Notes under the pieces: model-generated
Seen by the model: the letters and a program-made list of their open reading frames with translations, nothing else
Told to the model about the DNA's origin: nothing
Database searches by the model: none
DNA from: Rheum nobile
Taxonomy: Eukaryota > Streptophyta > Magnoliopsida > Caryophyllales > Polygonaceae
Direction: 5' to 3'
Length of the DNA: 64,000 nucleotides
Assembly: GCA_027886185.1 (NCBI GenBank)
Contig: WOAB01000761.1
Coordinates: 1,054,001 to 1,118,000, forward strand
Shown here: positions 1 through 12,900 of the stretch, piece by piece
Layout: the number at the start of each line of letters is the position of its first letter
How positions within the stretch are numbered: the stretch's first letter is position 1
Translations under genes and position numbers: made by a program

Positions 1-435
1 GTCTTTCTTTTATCTGAACAGATTGGTTTCTGCAAAGGACAACTCAGAGACATGAACCTCTATAATCATCTATATATCATTTATGAGTAATGTTAGTACA
101 AGTATACATACTTCATTGATCCCGACGGAGCTCCAAGTACCACACATTTATCAACAGAAGAGCATTGGTTTGTGAAGGCGACGAAGAAAACTGAAATTTA
201 TCATCGACACTAATTACCTAAAACAAAGGGGCAAATGGTCTTAGAGATGGAACAATACAAAATTAAGCATGTAACCACCTCTCTTTTGGGCTGGATACCT
301 GCTAAGATTCTAGTTTCTACACCTGGACGGAACAAAGATGCCAAATCTCAGCATCTATACACCATATGGAAAACTCAAATATAACATGGATTAAGAAACA
401 CTCATCTTGGATAACAAGTTGAGTGACCGTACATG

Positions 436-793
436 TTAAGAAAGCAAGTGGATCATCAGTTCATCGCTTGGCAAGGTGAAAGAGTGTTGTCTGTCAAGTC
501 TCACACTCTTATCCACTCCATCAGCTGCCTTATTCAGTCTTTCATCAATTTTAATCCAACCAAATAACAAAATCACACACCAAACTGGAAACCCCCCAAA
601 AAGAACAACTTAAATTAGCAAAATAAAAACATTGAAAGCTCAATTGGAATTGAAAAGGCAAACCCAAATCCAGTATACCTCTACTCGTTTCCATGTACCA
701 GCTTCTGACACCACTCTTGAGAGATGGGTACTTGTGAAATTGAGCTTCTGGATTGCAAGAAGAGGACAGAGATGCTCCGAATGCGGAAAACAT
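436..793 (-). CDS. Putative two-exon small protein, unrecognised
   Basis: Read on the minus strand, an ATG at 793 opens exon 1 (679-793). A 94-base intron with GT and AG borders (585-678) follows, then exon 2 (436-584), which ends in TAA. The exons total 264 bases and encode 87 residues in one frame. The N-terminal half is Ser-rich (starts MFSAFGASLSSS). A hydrophobic stretch spans the splice junction (around WCVILLFGWI, residues 40-50). The C-terminal half is charged and amphipathic (KIDERLNKAADGVDKSVRLD). That suggests a small organelle or membrane protein with one membrane segment, but I do not recognise a family. It lies head to head with the transporter gene, 236 bases from its start codon. 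The clean intron and the protein-like C-terminus support a real gene. The short length and lack of a known family keep confidence moderate. Confidence 0.45.
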
Positions 794-1029
794 TCGAGGT
801 GGGTAGAAATTGGGATGGTTGAGGAAATTAGAAGCAGCAACCGTGATGTCTTGTTTTTCACCAAACCAACGAATGAATCGGGTTTGAGTTTTAGCTCAAC
901 CCGACCCGGTTCAACCTATTCTGGCCCACATTATCTAACATGAACGGGCATTCCTCCTCCCCCTAATTTCAGAATTCAGACTGTTTCAATCCTCCTTGTT
1001 TGGGGAGCTAAACAGGGGAAACCAAAAAG
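794..1029. promoter_or_regulatory. Shared head-to-head upstream region
   Basis: This 236-base stretch lies between the start codons of the putative small-protein gene (minus) and the transporter gene (plus). It contains a GGCCCA motif at 923-928, which is a site II-type element (TGGGCC) on the minus strand. Such elements are common in plant housekeeping promoters. I see no clear TATA box. A bidirectional promoter is an inference from the layout. Confidence 0.3.
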
Positions 1030-4000
1030 ATGGTTTTCGTCTGTTCAGCTTCTCCTTCACTTCCAACTTCAGTCTCCCCCACCAAACAGCCCCTTATTCC
1101 TCCCCACGGCCTCCTCCTCCGTGCAAACCGCCATAGAAGCGTTGCCTGTTCATTCCCGTTTGCTCTTTCCCGCCGGCACTCGTCAGCAAATTCCACCGTG
1201 AAATGCTCAGCCCAAAAGCCGCCTACTCCGCAACCGCCGGCGCTGGCGGAACAGGAGCAACGATATGAGTTTGAGAGGCTCTTTTCTAACCTTAATCAAG
1301 CGACTCTGAAAAGAGAACCTGGTAAAGACCTTTTCTTCTGCTGCTAGGTTTACAAAAAATGAGGGTTTTATAGATGGGAATTGGGGATTTCAAATTCAAG
1401 TTATGGGTTTTCATTGACAGGCAGTGTTACCAGTGCGGTGTTTCTTGTGGCCGGCACGACGGTATGCAGTTTTTTTATTCCTTCAAGAATTTTTGCATTT
1501 TCCTTATTTTATTTTTAATGGGGTAATTGATATATACCCATTAAATCTTATCTAATTGGATATATATTTAATTAGATAAGATCTAATTAAATATATATCC
1601 ATCAAATCTTAAAAATAGATTATATATCCATCAAATTATATTAATCTTGTATAATTATCCAAGATAAGATTTTCAATATATCTATTAAAAATATAATTTT
1701 CAAAAAAACTCTTAACAAGTTTTCTTAATTAACTTTATTTCTCTCTCTCTCACTTTTAGGTTTATTTTTCTTTTTTCTCTCTCGTTTCTTTTCTTCAATT
1801 CTGCACCGTGTGTACGTATATAAATCTTCTAGTTTGTTATTAGTACATTTTTTATCATAAACATAGGCCATTTAAGACACTTTGATATTTTTATACTATC
1901 TATTTTTTGTTCTTCTTTGTGCATATCAGAAACATACAAAGATCATGCTTCAATAACACTGTTTTATTTCTCTTTTTTTTGGAATTTTTAAGGAAATTTG
2001 TGTTATTTTTGTATTTATTTGTTACTTAGATTGATATTTATTTTAATTATGTTATTTTGGTTTAATAGTATTTGATAAAACACAAAGGATAATTATACAA
2101 GATTTTTATAATTTTATGGGTATATATCCAATTTTCAGATTTTGATGGACATTTATCCAATTTTCATTTATAGTGGTCATGGTTATACTTGAGTCTGATT
2201 TTGGCAGATCTACTATATTTCTATAAATTCTGGTTAATTCCTTGGTCATGTGAATTGTACTCTTTACTTGTCCACGTGCTTTTACATTCAGTGAAACAAG
2301 TTGATAGCATCTAGAAAACAATTGATCATTTTTCAGTTAAACTTAACTCATTTCAAGTTCCCTTTACACTTAATTATTACTGCTGTTGAATTTTTCAGGT
2401 TGGTGCAGGAATCCTAGCAATTCCTGCGGTCACACAAGATTCGGGTTTTTTGGCATCTGCTGTGGCATGCATTGTTTGCTGGGTTTACATGGTAACAAAT
2501 TATCATATTGTTAGTTGCTTCTTCTTAAATACAGCTTTTTAGAAGTTATTATGCATAACCCTTACATTGGATCAAAGCCATGTACCCAAATAGCTGTACC
2601 TGTAACAGCTTAATCTTTTTCCGTCATGGATAAAATTCTGGGGTATTACCGGATGAAGTTAAGAGCTGACCACGTTTCTAAGCTGATATATATGTTGATT
2701 TTATGCCTATTACTAGAATACTCGTTTCTCTCTGTTCAAACTGTTAACATAGTGTTAGTGATAGAGCATTTATATACCTTGTGCTGGACAGGTTGCAACT
2801 GGTTTACTTATTGCTGAGGTGAACATCAACACAATGTGCGAACTTGGTTCTGGCGGCGTCTCCTTGGTAAATTGCGTCTTTGTGAATTAGGTTACTTGTT
2901 GTATTACTGTAGAGAATAAAATCAATTGTAATATTTTCCTGATGCACTCAATGTCTCAATCAATGATGTGACTGTGAAAAGTTTACCTGTCCTTGATCTT
3001 GTAGGTGTCAATGGCTAAGAGAACTCTTGGTCCACTTGGAGTCCAAATTGTCTGGTAATTACATCTTGTTTTGTGCTCCTTTGCTATTTATAATGTGTGT
3101 AGGCTGTAGAGATTGCATCTGTATTCATAAGATATAAGTTCAGCAAATTTTGGAATAATGATTCTTTCTTCTACTTCCATAAAAGATAGACATAGATTTA
3201 AACTAGAACAGTTGCGAAGATACGATATGACTATATACATGTTTAACAAGAGGATGATAAAATGTGTACCCTTTTTTTATTGCATGATGGAAAGGCTTTA
3301 GATCTTTGGAGTTTCTCTAATTCAAACATTTTCTCTGCTGCTGCAGCTGGTCGTACATTTTTATTCACTATGCCCTTCTTGTAGCCTATGTTGCTCGCTC
3401 TTCAGATATCCTGACGAACTACCTTGGTATTCCACTGTATGAACTTTTTTTCATTCGACTTCTGCATGATGTACATGGTAGACAATTTGATCCTTCATTT
3501 TTTAAATGTGGGCTATCTTGTTGATTTTCCACCACAAACTATTCCCATAGAGAAAACCTGCCCGGATTTTCTGAGATATTTTTCCGTTGCTCTTGTAACA
3601 ATCGTTACAACATATAGTAACTAGAAAGGTCCTTATCATCCTTGTCTCTCCCATTTCATTTTCTCATCTGATATGACATGTTTCACAAAGTTAACTCAAA
3701 TTTTATGCCATTATAGACTTTCCACTTTGATCCATTGTTTCAACTTGATTTGGTTGCTTATAGTCTAACTTGAACAAATTTACTGATCCTTTGATACTTT
3801 ATAATGTTTTTACAGATGGGAAAGTGCAGCCTTCTTTTCACTCACATTGGGAGGAATATGTTACTTTTCTAGGTGAGTACAATTTGTAGTATCTCTTTTG
3901 CAGTCGAAGATAAACCTGTTTGATGTTTTTATTGTTTCTGCAGCCAGCGGGTTCTTGGCGCCATTAATGGTGCTCTAGTAGTTGGAATCATTGCGTCTTT

Positions 4001-5700
4001 CACAGCTCTAGTGGTAAACTTTTCAGCTTAAGAATTCATCTCTAGCGATGTACAAATTCAGATATTCTCAAGAATCGTACCTTGTGCCTAGGTGCGCCTT
4101 TCAACTTATAAAAGCTGTACTAGAATACATTTTGTTTCCTCCAGGTGGTTGCAAGCGGTGATCTCCATTGGGAAGCTCTCTTGAAAGCCAACTTTGCAGC
4201 TGTGCCTCTAAGCTTACCGATCATAGCTTTATCGTTCGTCTACCAGGTAATCTTTCTGCTTGGATTGGCTTCTTGTGAACGAGTACTTGAGTGTTTCCTA
4301 ACCCTTAAGTTTTCAGAATGTGGTGCCTGTCCTTTGCACTGATTTGGAGGGAAACCCATCAAAAGTAAGGTGAAAATCTTATAGCAATACCTAAATCCAT
4401 CAAGAGCATTTTAATGTATTTTACAAGCACTTCACTAGATTCCGAAAATCAGGCTTCCTGTCTTGCAACCTGCCAGAGACACTTACGTCTCCAAGGTGAA
4501 AATTTATCAAGGCTTTCTCATATCCATTTAGTGGCCTAACATGACAAAATCCCTGAACTTGACATGATCATATGTTATGTATCATGGGCATAGATTAACA
4601 AACACCTGCATATTTGCTTGTTTGTCTCAAACAAATCCAAATATTATAAACTGGTTGAAAGTCCTATTGCTCAATGGGGGATAAAGAAACCAACGTATTT
4701 GCTTCACAGGACCGCAATCGTTCTAGGAACGGCCATCCCACTGATCCTGTTTCTGATCTGGACCGCTGTCATTCTTGGATCAATGACTGATACAAACACA
4801 GTAGCAGAGAAGATGGTGGATCCATTGCAACAGCTTCGAGCCAGTAATGGAGTAGTCGGAGTAAGCTTCTAAGTTTGTATAGTACTTATCCTCAGTGAAA
4901 CTTGATCAAGTATATTGATCTATAATACCTTTCCTCGAACCAACGAATGCAGCCAATAGTTGAGACCTTCTCCCTGCTGGCAATTGCCACATCATACATC
5001 GGATTTGTTCTCGGTCTGGCAGATTTCCTAGCTGACTGTAAGCTGACTGTCATGTTCCATTCTCTTCGGAGTAGACATGATAGAGAAGCTAAACCTTTTC
5101 ATTTACAGTGTTGAATCTGCCAGCAGGGCAGAGCAAGCCTTTGCCCTATGTGTTGACGTTGTTCCCACCATTGGTGTTGGCACTTTTAGACCCGGAGATC
5201 TTTTTCAAGGCTTTGGATTTTGCTGGAACATATGGAGGTTAGAGCTCTGCTATTGTTTTCTCGATAATCGTTATTTTTGCTTTGAGTTCCAGTTTTTTAA
5301 AATGTTCAATCCACTGGGATGACCCCAAGTGATATGCGATTTAAACTTCTGAAGTGATAGGCTTATGGCGTAAATTCGCTAAATTGTCACTAAAATAAGT
5401 TAAGCCACTATTTTTTCAACTGTAAAAAACTCACATTAGCAAAATCAGATCTCTGAAACCATGTGTTGTGCATCTAAATGAGATTTTTCCTCTGACAGTA
5501 TCTTGTTGTTTTATCTAGTACTGGTGCTGTTTGGTATACTTCCAGCTGCAATGTCATGGTCAGACAGATACACTACTTCACCGGAACTCCCAAAACTACC
5601 GGAGCTCGTCCCAGGTGGGAAGATCACGCTCTCCCTTGTACTTTGTGGCGCCAGTTGGGTCATTTTCTCACAGCTACTTGAGAATCTCGGAAACTCGTGA
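1030..5700 (+). CDS. Tyrosine/tryptophan permease-like transporter, plastid-targeted
   Basis: Fourteen exons: 1030-1321, 1421-1461, 2399-2491, 2792-2866, 3005-3054, 3347-3436, 3816-3872, 3944-4013, 4145-4246, 4317-4369, 4710-4860, 4953-5037, 5109-5237 and 5519-5700. They total 1470 bases and encode 489 residues. The first 60 or so residues are Ser/Arg/Pro-rich and low in acidic residues, like a chloroplast transit peptide. The rest is strongly hydrophobic, with about ten or eleven membrane segments. The first carries the family signature GTTVGAGILAIPAVTQ, followed by a NINTMCELG loop. Later landmarks are LPAGQSKPLPYVLTLFPPL and the C-terminal WSDRY. The family is the bacterial TyrP/Mtr aromatic amino acid permease group, whose plant members are annotated as tyrosine-specific transport protein-like. 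A proton-coupled aromatic amino acid transporter of the plastid envelope is the inferred role. Exon 14 must start at 5519, because the AG at 5498 would put a stop in frame. Confidence 0.9.
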
Positions 5701-5866
5701 CATCAAATTTGGTCTGCTGATAAACTGGTTTGTGTTTACTGTGTGCGGGTGGGGTGATCTTTCAAAGTGTTGCTTTGATAAGTGAAATTTTATTATCAAG
5801 GCTATGATACTAACATGATTGATCCTTGATCCGCATAATGTGTAAATTGAATGTACATCATAATTG

Positions 5867-6191
5867 CTGATGAAAGAGACAAAACCATGGCAATGGGGTC
5901 AAGTGCAACATTTAGCACATAACTCCTCTCTCAAGAAGAGGGCACAAGGTAAAATCACAAGGGAAAAAAGAAGCCCAAGTTACTAACAGGGATTTGATGA
6001 TCCATATTTCAAATATTTTATCATAATTGATGATGAAAGAATTTGACAACAAAACCATAGCAATGGGGTGAAGTGCAATAAAATATATGTGATGATCCAT
6101 ATTCAGTACATCAAACTCCAAGTTACTATTACTCATCTCTCATGAAGAGGACACAAGGGAAAATCACAAGGAAACGAGAAGCCCAAGTCAA
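5867..6191. repeat. Duplicated 3' UTR block between convergent genes
   Basis: Two diverged direct copies lie at about 5867-5988 and 6028-6191. Each contains, in order, GATGAAAGA, AAAACCAT(A/G)GCAATGGGGT, AAGTGCAA, an AAGAG(G)GCACAAGG block, AAAATCACAAGG and GAAGCCCAAGT. They fill the 507 bases between the transporter stop and the eEF1B stop, so they are probably part of one or both 3' UTRs. Confidence 0.7.
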
Positions 6192-6207
6192 AGATAAAAA
6201 ACCCAAC

Positions 6208-8878
6208 TTAGATTTTGTTGAAGGCTACGATGTCACAGCTCTGGACGTAATCGCTAATTGGCTCAACGGTTAGATGATCCTCAATCAGGGTGTCCACTGA
6301 AACGAGGTCATCAATAATGGTCATCATGATCTGCAGCTTCTTGATACCATAGCCAACCGGAACCAGTTTCGCTGCATCAGATTTAAGCAAATCGAATTAT
6401 AGCATGAAAAAGTATGGCTTGGTTATCATTCATGGAATTATAGCATGAAAAATGAAGACATACAAGCTCCCCAGAACAGGCCTTCCATTTGGACACTGCG
6501 CACTGCCTCTTCCAACTTCTTCATGTCGGTCTCATCATCCCATGGCTTGATATCCATAAGCACAGAGGACTTCCCGCCTAAGCCCATAGGTCAATGTCAG
6601 AGAAAAGACAATAGCAGAAAATATTTCCAGAAGTACTTAAGAAGTAAGATTTGTAGGATGAAGAAGTCTGTATCTTAGCAAATCGCTAAACATCACGTCA
6701 TAAACTTCTCCTAATAAGTTAAACATCACACATATACGTGGAACAGATACACATGAATCTTACTCTCTTTCTTCTTGGAGGATGCCTTTTTGGCTGTCTC
6801 CCTCTCCTCTGCTGCCTTTTTCTCTTCCTCTGTCTCGTCACCAAAGAGATCCAAATCATCATCATCATCATCACAAGCAGGTGCAGCCTGGGAAAATTTA
6901 ACATAAGAGTCAACTCTCCTGCATTTGATGATGCTCATGATAATGAAAATTAAGAAAATCGCAAGTACAAGGAAAATAAATCATGCAAATAACTAATTTT
7001 TTTTCTAGATAAGAAGCACCTACAGTTTTAAAAATATATTTATTACTGATGAGTGCTGTCCCACAAATTAAAGACAAGTTCACCCATGTGTCCTCTCTCA
7101 GGATATGCAGTCACTTATACTGGCACATTTCGAAACTAAAACTTAGGGTATTGTTTACCTGATTAAGACTGAAAAAGTTTCTAAAGGACATACTCGCAGA
7201 CAACAAAATCAAACTAAATATGCACTACAGTGCCCCATCAGATAACCAGTGGAAGCACTAGAGCTGAACCAATCATTACTACACGATCGACATTCATTCC
7301 ATACACTGAGTGCAGTGATTAAAAAAGCGCTAGGCGCGCGCCTAGCCACACTATTGTAGAAAAGGACTAAGTTCAGTGGCAGAATGCTATAAAATCATAA
7401 AAACATGTTTATAATGAAATAAAAGGAAGTTTAAAGCATTATAATGTTATAAAATCAAGTCTAAACTAGTAAACAATTAGGAAAATAAGTTAAAAGCATA
7501 AGAAAACCAATTTTAAAGCATATAAAGTAATGAAACTGAAAGCATAAAGCTCAAAGAGTGAATGGAAGAAGATGCTGCAAAACAGAGGAACCAGCAGAGG
7601 AGGGGAAAGAGACAATTTTTTTTATTTTGGGAAGTGTTTTAGGGGTTTAATAGAGGGAAAGAAAAGATTACAAGTAGCACTGGGATAATGGAATAGGAGG
7701 AAGATAATAAAAGTTTGATTTTTTGGAGTAATAAGGAAGAGAAAAGATTACTTACGAGATAAATAAGGATATCAGTTATTTGGATATATCACGAAATCTT
7801 TTTTTAATAAAAAAATTTAACAAAGATATCAAAATATCAGAAGAAACTACTGGAAAACTGAGAGGTGCTAGCCTGACTCCAAGGTGCGCCCAGCCACTCT
7901 GGGCACGCCTGAGGCTAGCCAGGCACTGGCCTGGGCCGGGCGCGCCTGGAGTGCGCCTTTTCATTCACTGACCGAGTGCATCAGATACTATACTTAAACA
8001 TCAACTCTATCTGACCAAATGCCCCACTACACCAAGCTACAAACGATAAAGTCAGTGGATGTGTAAGCAGCCATTCAATGACTGTTACTAATGCAGCACA
8101 TTACCTCTGAGGGAGCTGATGCTGGAGCCTCAGCTTGAGCAGCACCACAGGCAATTCTCACTCCAACAGCTTGACCTGGAAAGCTGCCAAAAGTCCATCA
8201 GCCGAAACATTAGTGCTTCATTTTCATCTTGATCCATCTCTAGGAAAAGGGACAGTGAAAACAACCAACATACACTATTCTCATATAATGACTATAGAGG
8301 GGAACCATTCTCACTTCTGAAAATTTGGAATCTCCATGTAGCAGGAAAGTTACAACCATCATTGATATTGAGTACCAACCTTGAAGCCAAGTGCTTAGAC
8401 ACATACTCGTACCACTTGCAGGCATTGGAGAATGAGCTGTCAGGCTTCTCCAACACGGCGGCATAGACCTTCACATCATCCTTAGTGAACGCATCCCTGA
8501 AGCCACATCGAAATTTTAATCATAACAGATGCACAGCCATTCAGCAGACCCGATAATTTAACCCAAAAGAGCAATAATCATCAAAATCGACTCCAATTTC
8601 CAGTATTTCCTACTGAAAACCAGTCCACCTACGCATACTATAACGTTTTAGCTCGTTAATCTCCATTCAATCTTACTTCAAGCCATTTGCAGATTACTTA
8701 TAGCAGGAAACCATTAGGACCAACATTAGCTCATATTGCAGTTACAAAACTGAAAAAAACTGAGCAAAATTGAGAGTACGGGAGAAACATACCCGGAGAT
8801 GTAAGATTTCCCGGCGAGAAATTCGTCGAGAGAGTTGAGTCCGGCTTCGGTGTGAAGATCGGAGAAGGTGACCGCCAT
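6208..8878 (-). CDS. Translation elongation factor 1-beta (eEF1B guanine exchange subunit)
   Basis: Six exons on the minus strand: 8793-8878, 8380-8496, 8105-8183, 6764-6887, 6464-6577 and 6208-6371. They total 684 bases and encode 227 residues, the usual length for plant EF1-beta. The N-terminus (MAVTFSDLHTEAGLNSLDEF) is the plant GST-C-like head. A run of Asp (DDDDDD followed by LDLFGDETEEEKKAAEERE) at about residues 98-120 is the acidic linker. The C-terminal half from about residue 137 is the exchange domain, with VLMDIKPWDDETDM, FWGASKLVPVGYGIKKLQ and the terminal CDIVAFNKI. The protein recycles eEF1A-GDP to eEF1A-GTP during elongation in the cytosol. The intron between exons 3 and 4 holds a MITE. 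No coding lesion is visible. Confidence 0.96.
7305..7978. mobile_element. hAT-type MITE inside an eEF1B intron
   Basis: The element runs from 7313 to 7970 (658 bases). Its ends are inverted copies: CAGTGATTAAAAAAGCGC on the left and, read as reverse complement, CAGTGAATGAAAAGGCGC on the right. It is flanked by ACTGAGTG (7305-7312) and ACCGAGTG (7971-7978), an 8-base target duplication with one mismatch. The 8-base duplication and CAGTG termini are hAT characters. It has no transposase and subterminal GGCGCGCC-rich inverted sequence. Confidence 0.8.
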
Positions 8879-8980
8879 TAGTAAGGGCAGAAGCAAGAGG
8901 GAGAGCGACTAATGGAACCGTGAGGCGCAGAGAAGATCCCGGATTCAAGAGAGCAGGAAGCGAAAACTCGAGTGGCGTAC

Positions 8981-9010
8981 AATATATACTCCTACGTGCA
9001 CCAAACCCTA
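8981..9010 (-). promoter_or_regulatory. eEF1B core promoter: TATA box and telo-box
   Basis: On the minus strand AGTATATATT (8981-8990) is a TATA-like box about 105 bases upstream of the start codon. AAACCCTA at 9003-9010 is a telo-box, an element enriched in plant translation-machinery promoters. Assignment is from motif and position only. Confidence 0.45.
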
Positions 9011-9060
9011 GCGAGTAGCGACTATCAGTCTATCCGCGAATATTCCCTTAGAATACCGGA

Positions 9061-10380
9061 CACTCTTCGGGGGTAAATTTCACATGGGGATTCTTTTTCA
9101 CCCATTTGCAGAAATACCCTAAATGGGTTTTCCATTTGCAAGAATATCGGGTTGATTTTTTTTTTTACATATATACACCATTTGATGTATTTTTATAAAA
9201 TATTAATTTTTTTTAATTCAAAAATTAAATTAAATCCATAAAATTAGAGAAAAGAAAAGAAAAATGAAAAAACAAAAAAGTACACAAATATCATTAATTA
9301 TAATTTTTTTTCCAATTTTTTCTCTCAAAATCCCTCTCAAATTTCTCTCTCAAATACATAACTTTTCCCTCTTAAATTTCCCTCCTAAATACAACTCAAT
9401 TAATTTCATCAATTTTCACTCTCCTTTTTTCTAAATTTCGTATACTGAATTATTGATTTTGAACCCAAACCCAAATTAACTCAAATTCATTTCCTTGTCT
9501 AAATTTCCCAGATTCACAATCTGTAAATTAACTCAAATTCATGTAACTAAAACAAAATCATGTTAAGGTTTGTCGCCGCTCCTGTTCGATTTCCTCTCCG
9601 AGCTCCAGTCGGTTTATGGATTTGCTTCGGTCGCCATTTGTCAGCTCCAGATCCTGTTCTGGTCGCCACCGTCTAGACCGGCTGCTTGGAGTCTCTGTTT
9701 TGGGCGTATTTTGCATGTTGGGAAGAAGATGGTAGTGACGTCTTTTACTTCTTCACAAACCTTCGCCGCAATTACTGATCCGGTTTCCTCCGTCAAGGCT
9801 GGGTTGCAGAGATCCTGATCTTTTGCAGAGATCCAAGATCCGGTTTCGTGCGACTTTTGTTGTCTGGGAGGAAGATGATTTCGGCGCCTCCTTAATCTTC
9901 ATGCTCCCTCGCCGCGCTGCCAGTGGAGGTCGATTCGAAGGCTCGTCGGTGCTCTTGCTCATAATTGCGTTGTCCTCTCAACTGCTCAGTGGCTTTAGAT
10001 TTGGCCTTCCATTTTGCTGTCCGCGCCGCCGACTGAGGTTGCCGGTTATTTCCCTGGTTCGACCGTCGGTGCCGATTGTGGTGACCTCAATTTTGGGGTT
10101 CTGTTGGTATGGCCGGTTGTGGCAACTGTTCTTCTTCTTCCATGTTCTTTGGTCTTAGGCAAATGCTTTTTTGATGTTTTTCTGGTTTTGTTTGTTTTGC
10201 CCTGTTATCCCTTGTTTTAGTTTATTTTGTATTTCATGTTCTTGTGTTTCTGTTTCGTTTAGTATCTTGCCTTGTCATGTGTTTCAGCTTGAGGGAAATT
10301 CAAGTTTTAATCCTTATAAAGTAGAAATTCAAGTTTTTAATGTATACAATTTGTTTTAGATTTACATACAAGATATACTT
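9061..10380. other. Intergenic stretch without recognisable gene
   Basis: The first 450 bases are AT-rich and low in complexity. From about 9560 to 10160 the base composition becomes CG-richer, with short open frames in several phases. None has a recognisable domain, codon pattern or splice layout. It could be a decayed untranslated region of a retroelement, but I see no termini. Confidence 0.5.
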
Positions 10381-10499
10381 ATCTTGTCACAGTTCTTTAT
10401 ATATCCTCCACTCCACTGATAGTAAATGGGAAAAATCAACACTAAACTTTAGTATGTAATGTGACAGATTCAATATGGTTTGATATAATCCTACCAACC

Positions 10500-12660
10500 A
10501 ACATGATTGGCAGTCTAGATCACATAGGAAGAAGAAGAGAATGATTAAAATAGGAAGAAAATATATAACCAATCCTGTCAGACTCACTGACGTGTCCTAT
10601 CTTCTTTAATATGGTTTGAAATTACACGACATTATCATAAAGTACTATATTACATAAAATGAAAATAAATAACATGCTTCACAAAGGGTTAATGTTTACA
10701 TAAGATGCTGAGTTGATCCTTAATATTTACCTGTTTGATCCCCTTGTGAATGATGAACCGATTCAATATGGTTTAAGATAATCCTACCGACCAATATGAG
10801 TGGCAGTCCGTATCTCATAGGAAGAAGAATAGAATGATTAAAATAGGAAAAAATGCATGACCAATCCCGTCATACTCACTTACCTGTCATGTCGTCTTTA
10901 ATGGTTTGATATTATACGACATTATCATAAAGCACTAATATAAAACGAAAAATAAATAACATGCTTCGTAAAGTACTAGATATTACACATATTATCATAA
11001 AGTTTAATGCAATTTGCTTATAATTTTTTCTTGTGAACTTTCTTTTCTTCAAAGACAGAAGCAAGTCATAAGTGATATGGTTTCAAAGTAGTTAATGTAA
11101 TTTGTATGGTTGGAATTATTTGTATTGATATTTAGTCGAAAGTAGTTAATGTAATTTTCTTCGTTAATGATATTTTGCATATTGGTCTTCGCATATTCAT
11201 AGAATTTAACACAATCCTGTCATGATTCCATATATATATCCTGACGGGTTCAATGTGGACTAGTTTGGGTTAAATTGATATGACACAATCCTGTCATGAT
11301 TCCATATATATCATGACAGGTTCAATATGGTTTGATATATATCATGAGTGGCGGTCCGTATCACATAGGAAGAAGAAGAGAATGATTAAAATAGGAAGAA
11401 AATGCATAACCATTCCCGTCATACTCACTGACTTGTCCTGTCGTCTTTAATATGGTTTGAAATTACGCGACATTATCTTAAAGTACTACATTACATAAAA
11501 CGAAAATAAATAACATGCTTCACAAAGTACTAGATATTACACATATTATCATAAAGTACTAAATATTACATGACATAAGATAGTCACTACACTAAAATGC
11601 ATTCCAAAATACTTCATAAAGTACTAATACGTGATATTAGATAGTCACTATACTAAAGTACTAAATAAATACTAAATATTAGATAAACACTTCTCATGCA
11701 TAAGAATATGTATCAAGTTGTTGGATAATTAATTTGCTTAATATTTCATGTTTAGATTTGAGTCTTTTGACATATGTTGTTAGAATGAATTTCAATTGTG
11801 ACATTTATTTCGTTAAAATCGACAATAAAATTTCTCCTGGATGACAGGAATTTAAGGTTGATAGTATGAAAAATACAAACTTCTCTCTGTTCATTTCGAC
11901 AATATAAATATACAATGTGACAAAAGTATAAAAACCAATGACATGAAATATTCAGAAAAAGATAATTCGTGCAATTGTACCATGTGACAAAAAATCAATA
12001 TAGCTTGAACATTGTGACATTTTTATTTGGTATACAACATTCTTATTCCTCTAAATCAGTGTAGCTTGAACATTGTACATCTAGTTTATACATGAGATGA
12101 GAGTTGATACAAAGAGCAGCTCCAATACAAAAGCGTGAGATTGAAAACATTACCCAATAGCCATGAAATCCTTTTGACAACAAATGGACGGTGCTATAAA
12201 AGACCGGGTATTCAAACAATGAAAACAACATTAAAATGGATGTTTAGCCGATCCGACAAAGACAAATATAAAATTCTCTGACATTGTAATTGTTCATTCC
12301 AACAATATAAATATACCATGTGACAAAAATATGAACACCATTGACATAAAATATTCGTCCAATGATAATTCATGCAATTGTACCACGTGACAAAAATATA
12401 AAATTCTCTGACATTGGAATTGTTCATTCTGACAATATAACTATACCATTGTGACAAAAGTATTCATTCCGACATTGTAATTGTTCAATTTGAGAAAATA
12501 CCTGAAAGCATAGACTAGATGCTATGTCCATTGTTCAATTTGAGAAAATACCTGAAAGCATAGACCGCAATTTTAATTATAACCGTGGTCTGAGAAAATG
12601 CCATGAAATCCTTTTGACAACAAATGGACGGATGCTATGTCCATTGTTCGGTGAAGGTAA
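10500..12660. repeat. Dispersed tandem-like repeat family rich in TGACA/TGTCA
   Basis: A block of about 140 bases starting GGAAGAAGAA(G/T)AGAATGATTA and running through CCCGTCATACTCAC, TGTC(C/A)TGTCGTCTTTAAT and CGACATTATC(A/T)TAAAG occurs three times, near 10526-10650, 10818-10940 and 11366-11490. A second block with ATATAAAATTCTCTGACATT then TTGTTCATTC recurs near 12265 and 12394. A third, TTGAGAAAATACCTGAAAGC, recurs at 12489 and 12539. The region has no open frame worth annotating. Confidence 0.7.
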
Positions 12661-12900
12661 GAAATAATGACATAGTATAACTATCTACATATAATAGAAA
12701 CACAATGGTAAAGGATGATATTTGGTAGAGTTGAAATAAGTTGTACTTTTTGTTTACGTTATGTATATATCATTCTAGTCACTTAGTGAGTATTTTTCCG
12801 TCATAAAAGAAATGCCATTAACGCTATTTTTTATACTTTGAAATTTTGGTATTACATTTGAAAATTATTTTAAATAAAATAGAAAGCAGGAAATTTGTTA

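Noticed and set aside
5483..5518. Extra codons at the start of the last transporter exon
   Set aside because: Starting at the AG at 5481 keeps an open frame but inserts about 12 residues in a conserved place. The acceptor at 5517-5518 gives the expected join FAGTYG to VLVLFGILPA.
9570..10158. Possible gene in the CG-richer block
   Set aside because: Frames overlap in several phases, with no domain, no plausible splice structure and no conserved motif.
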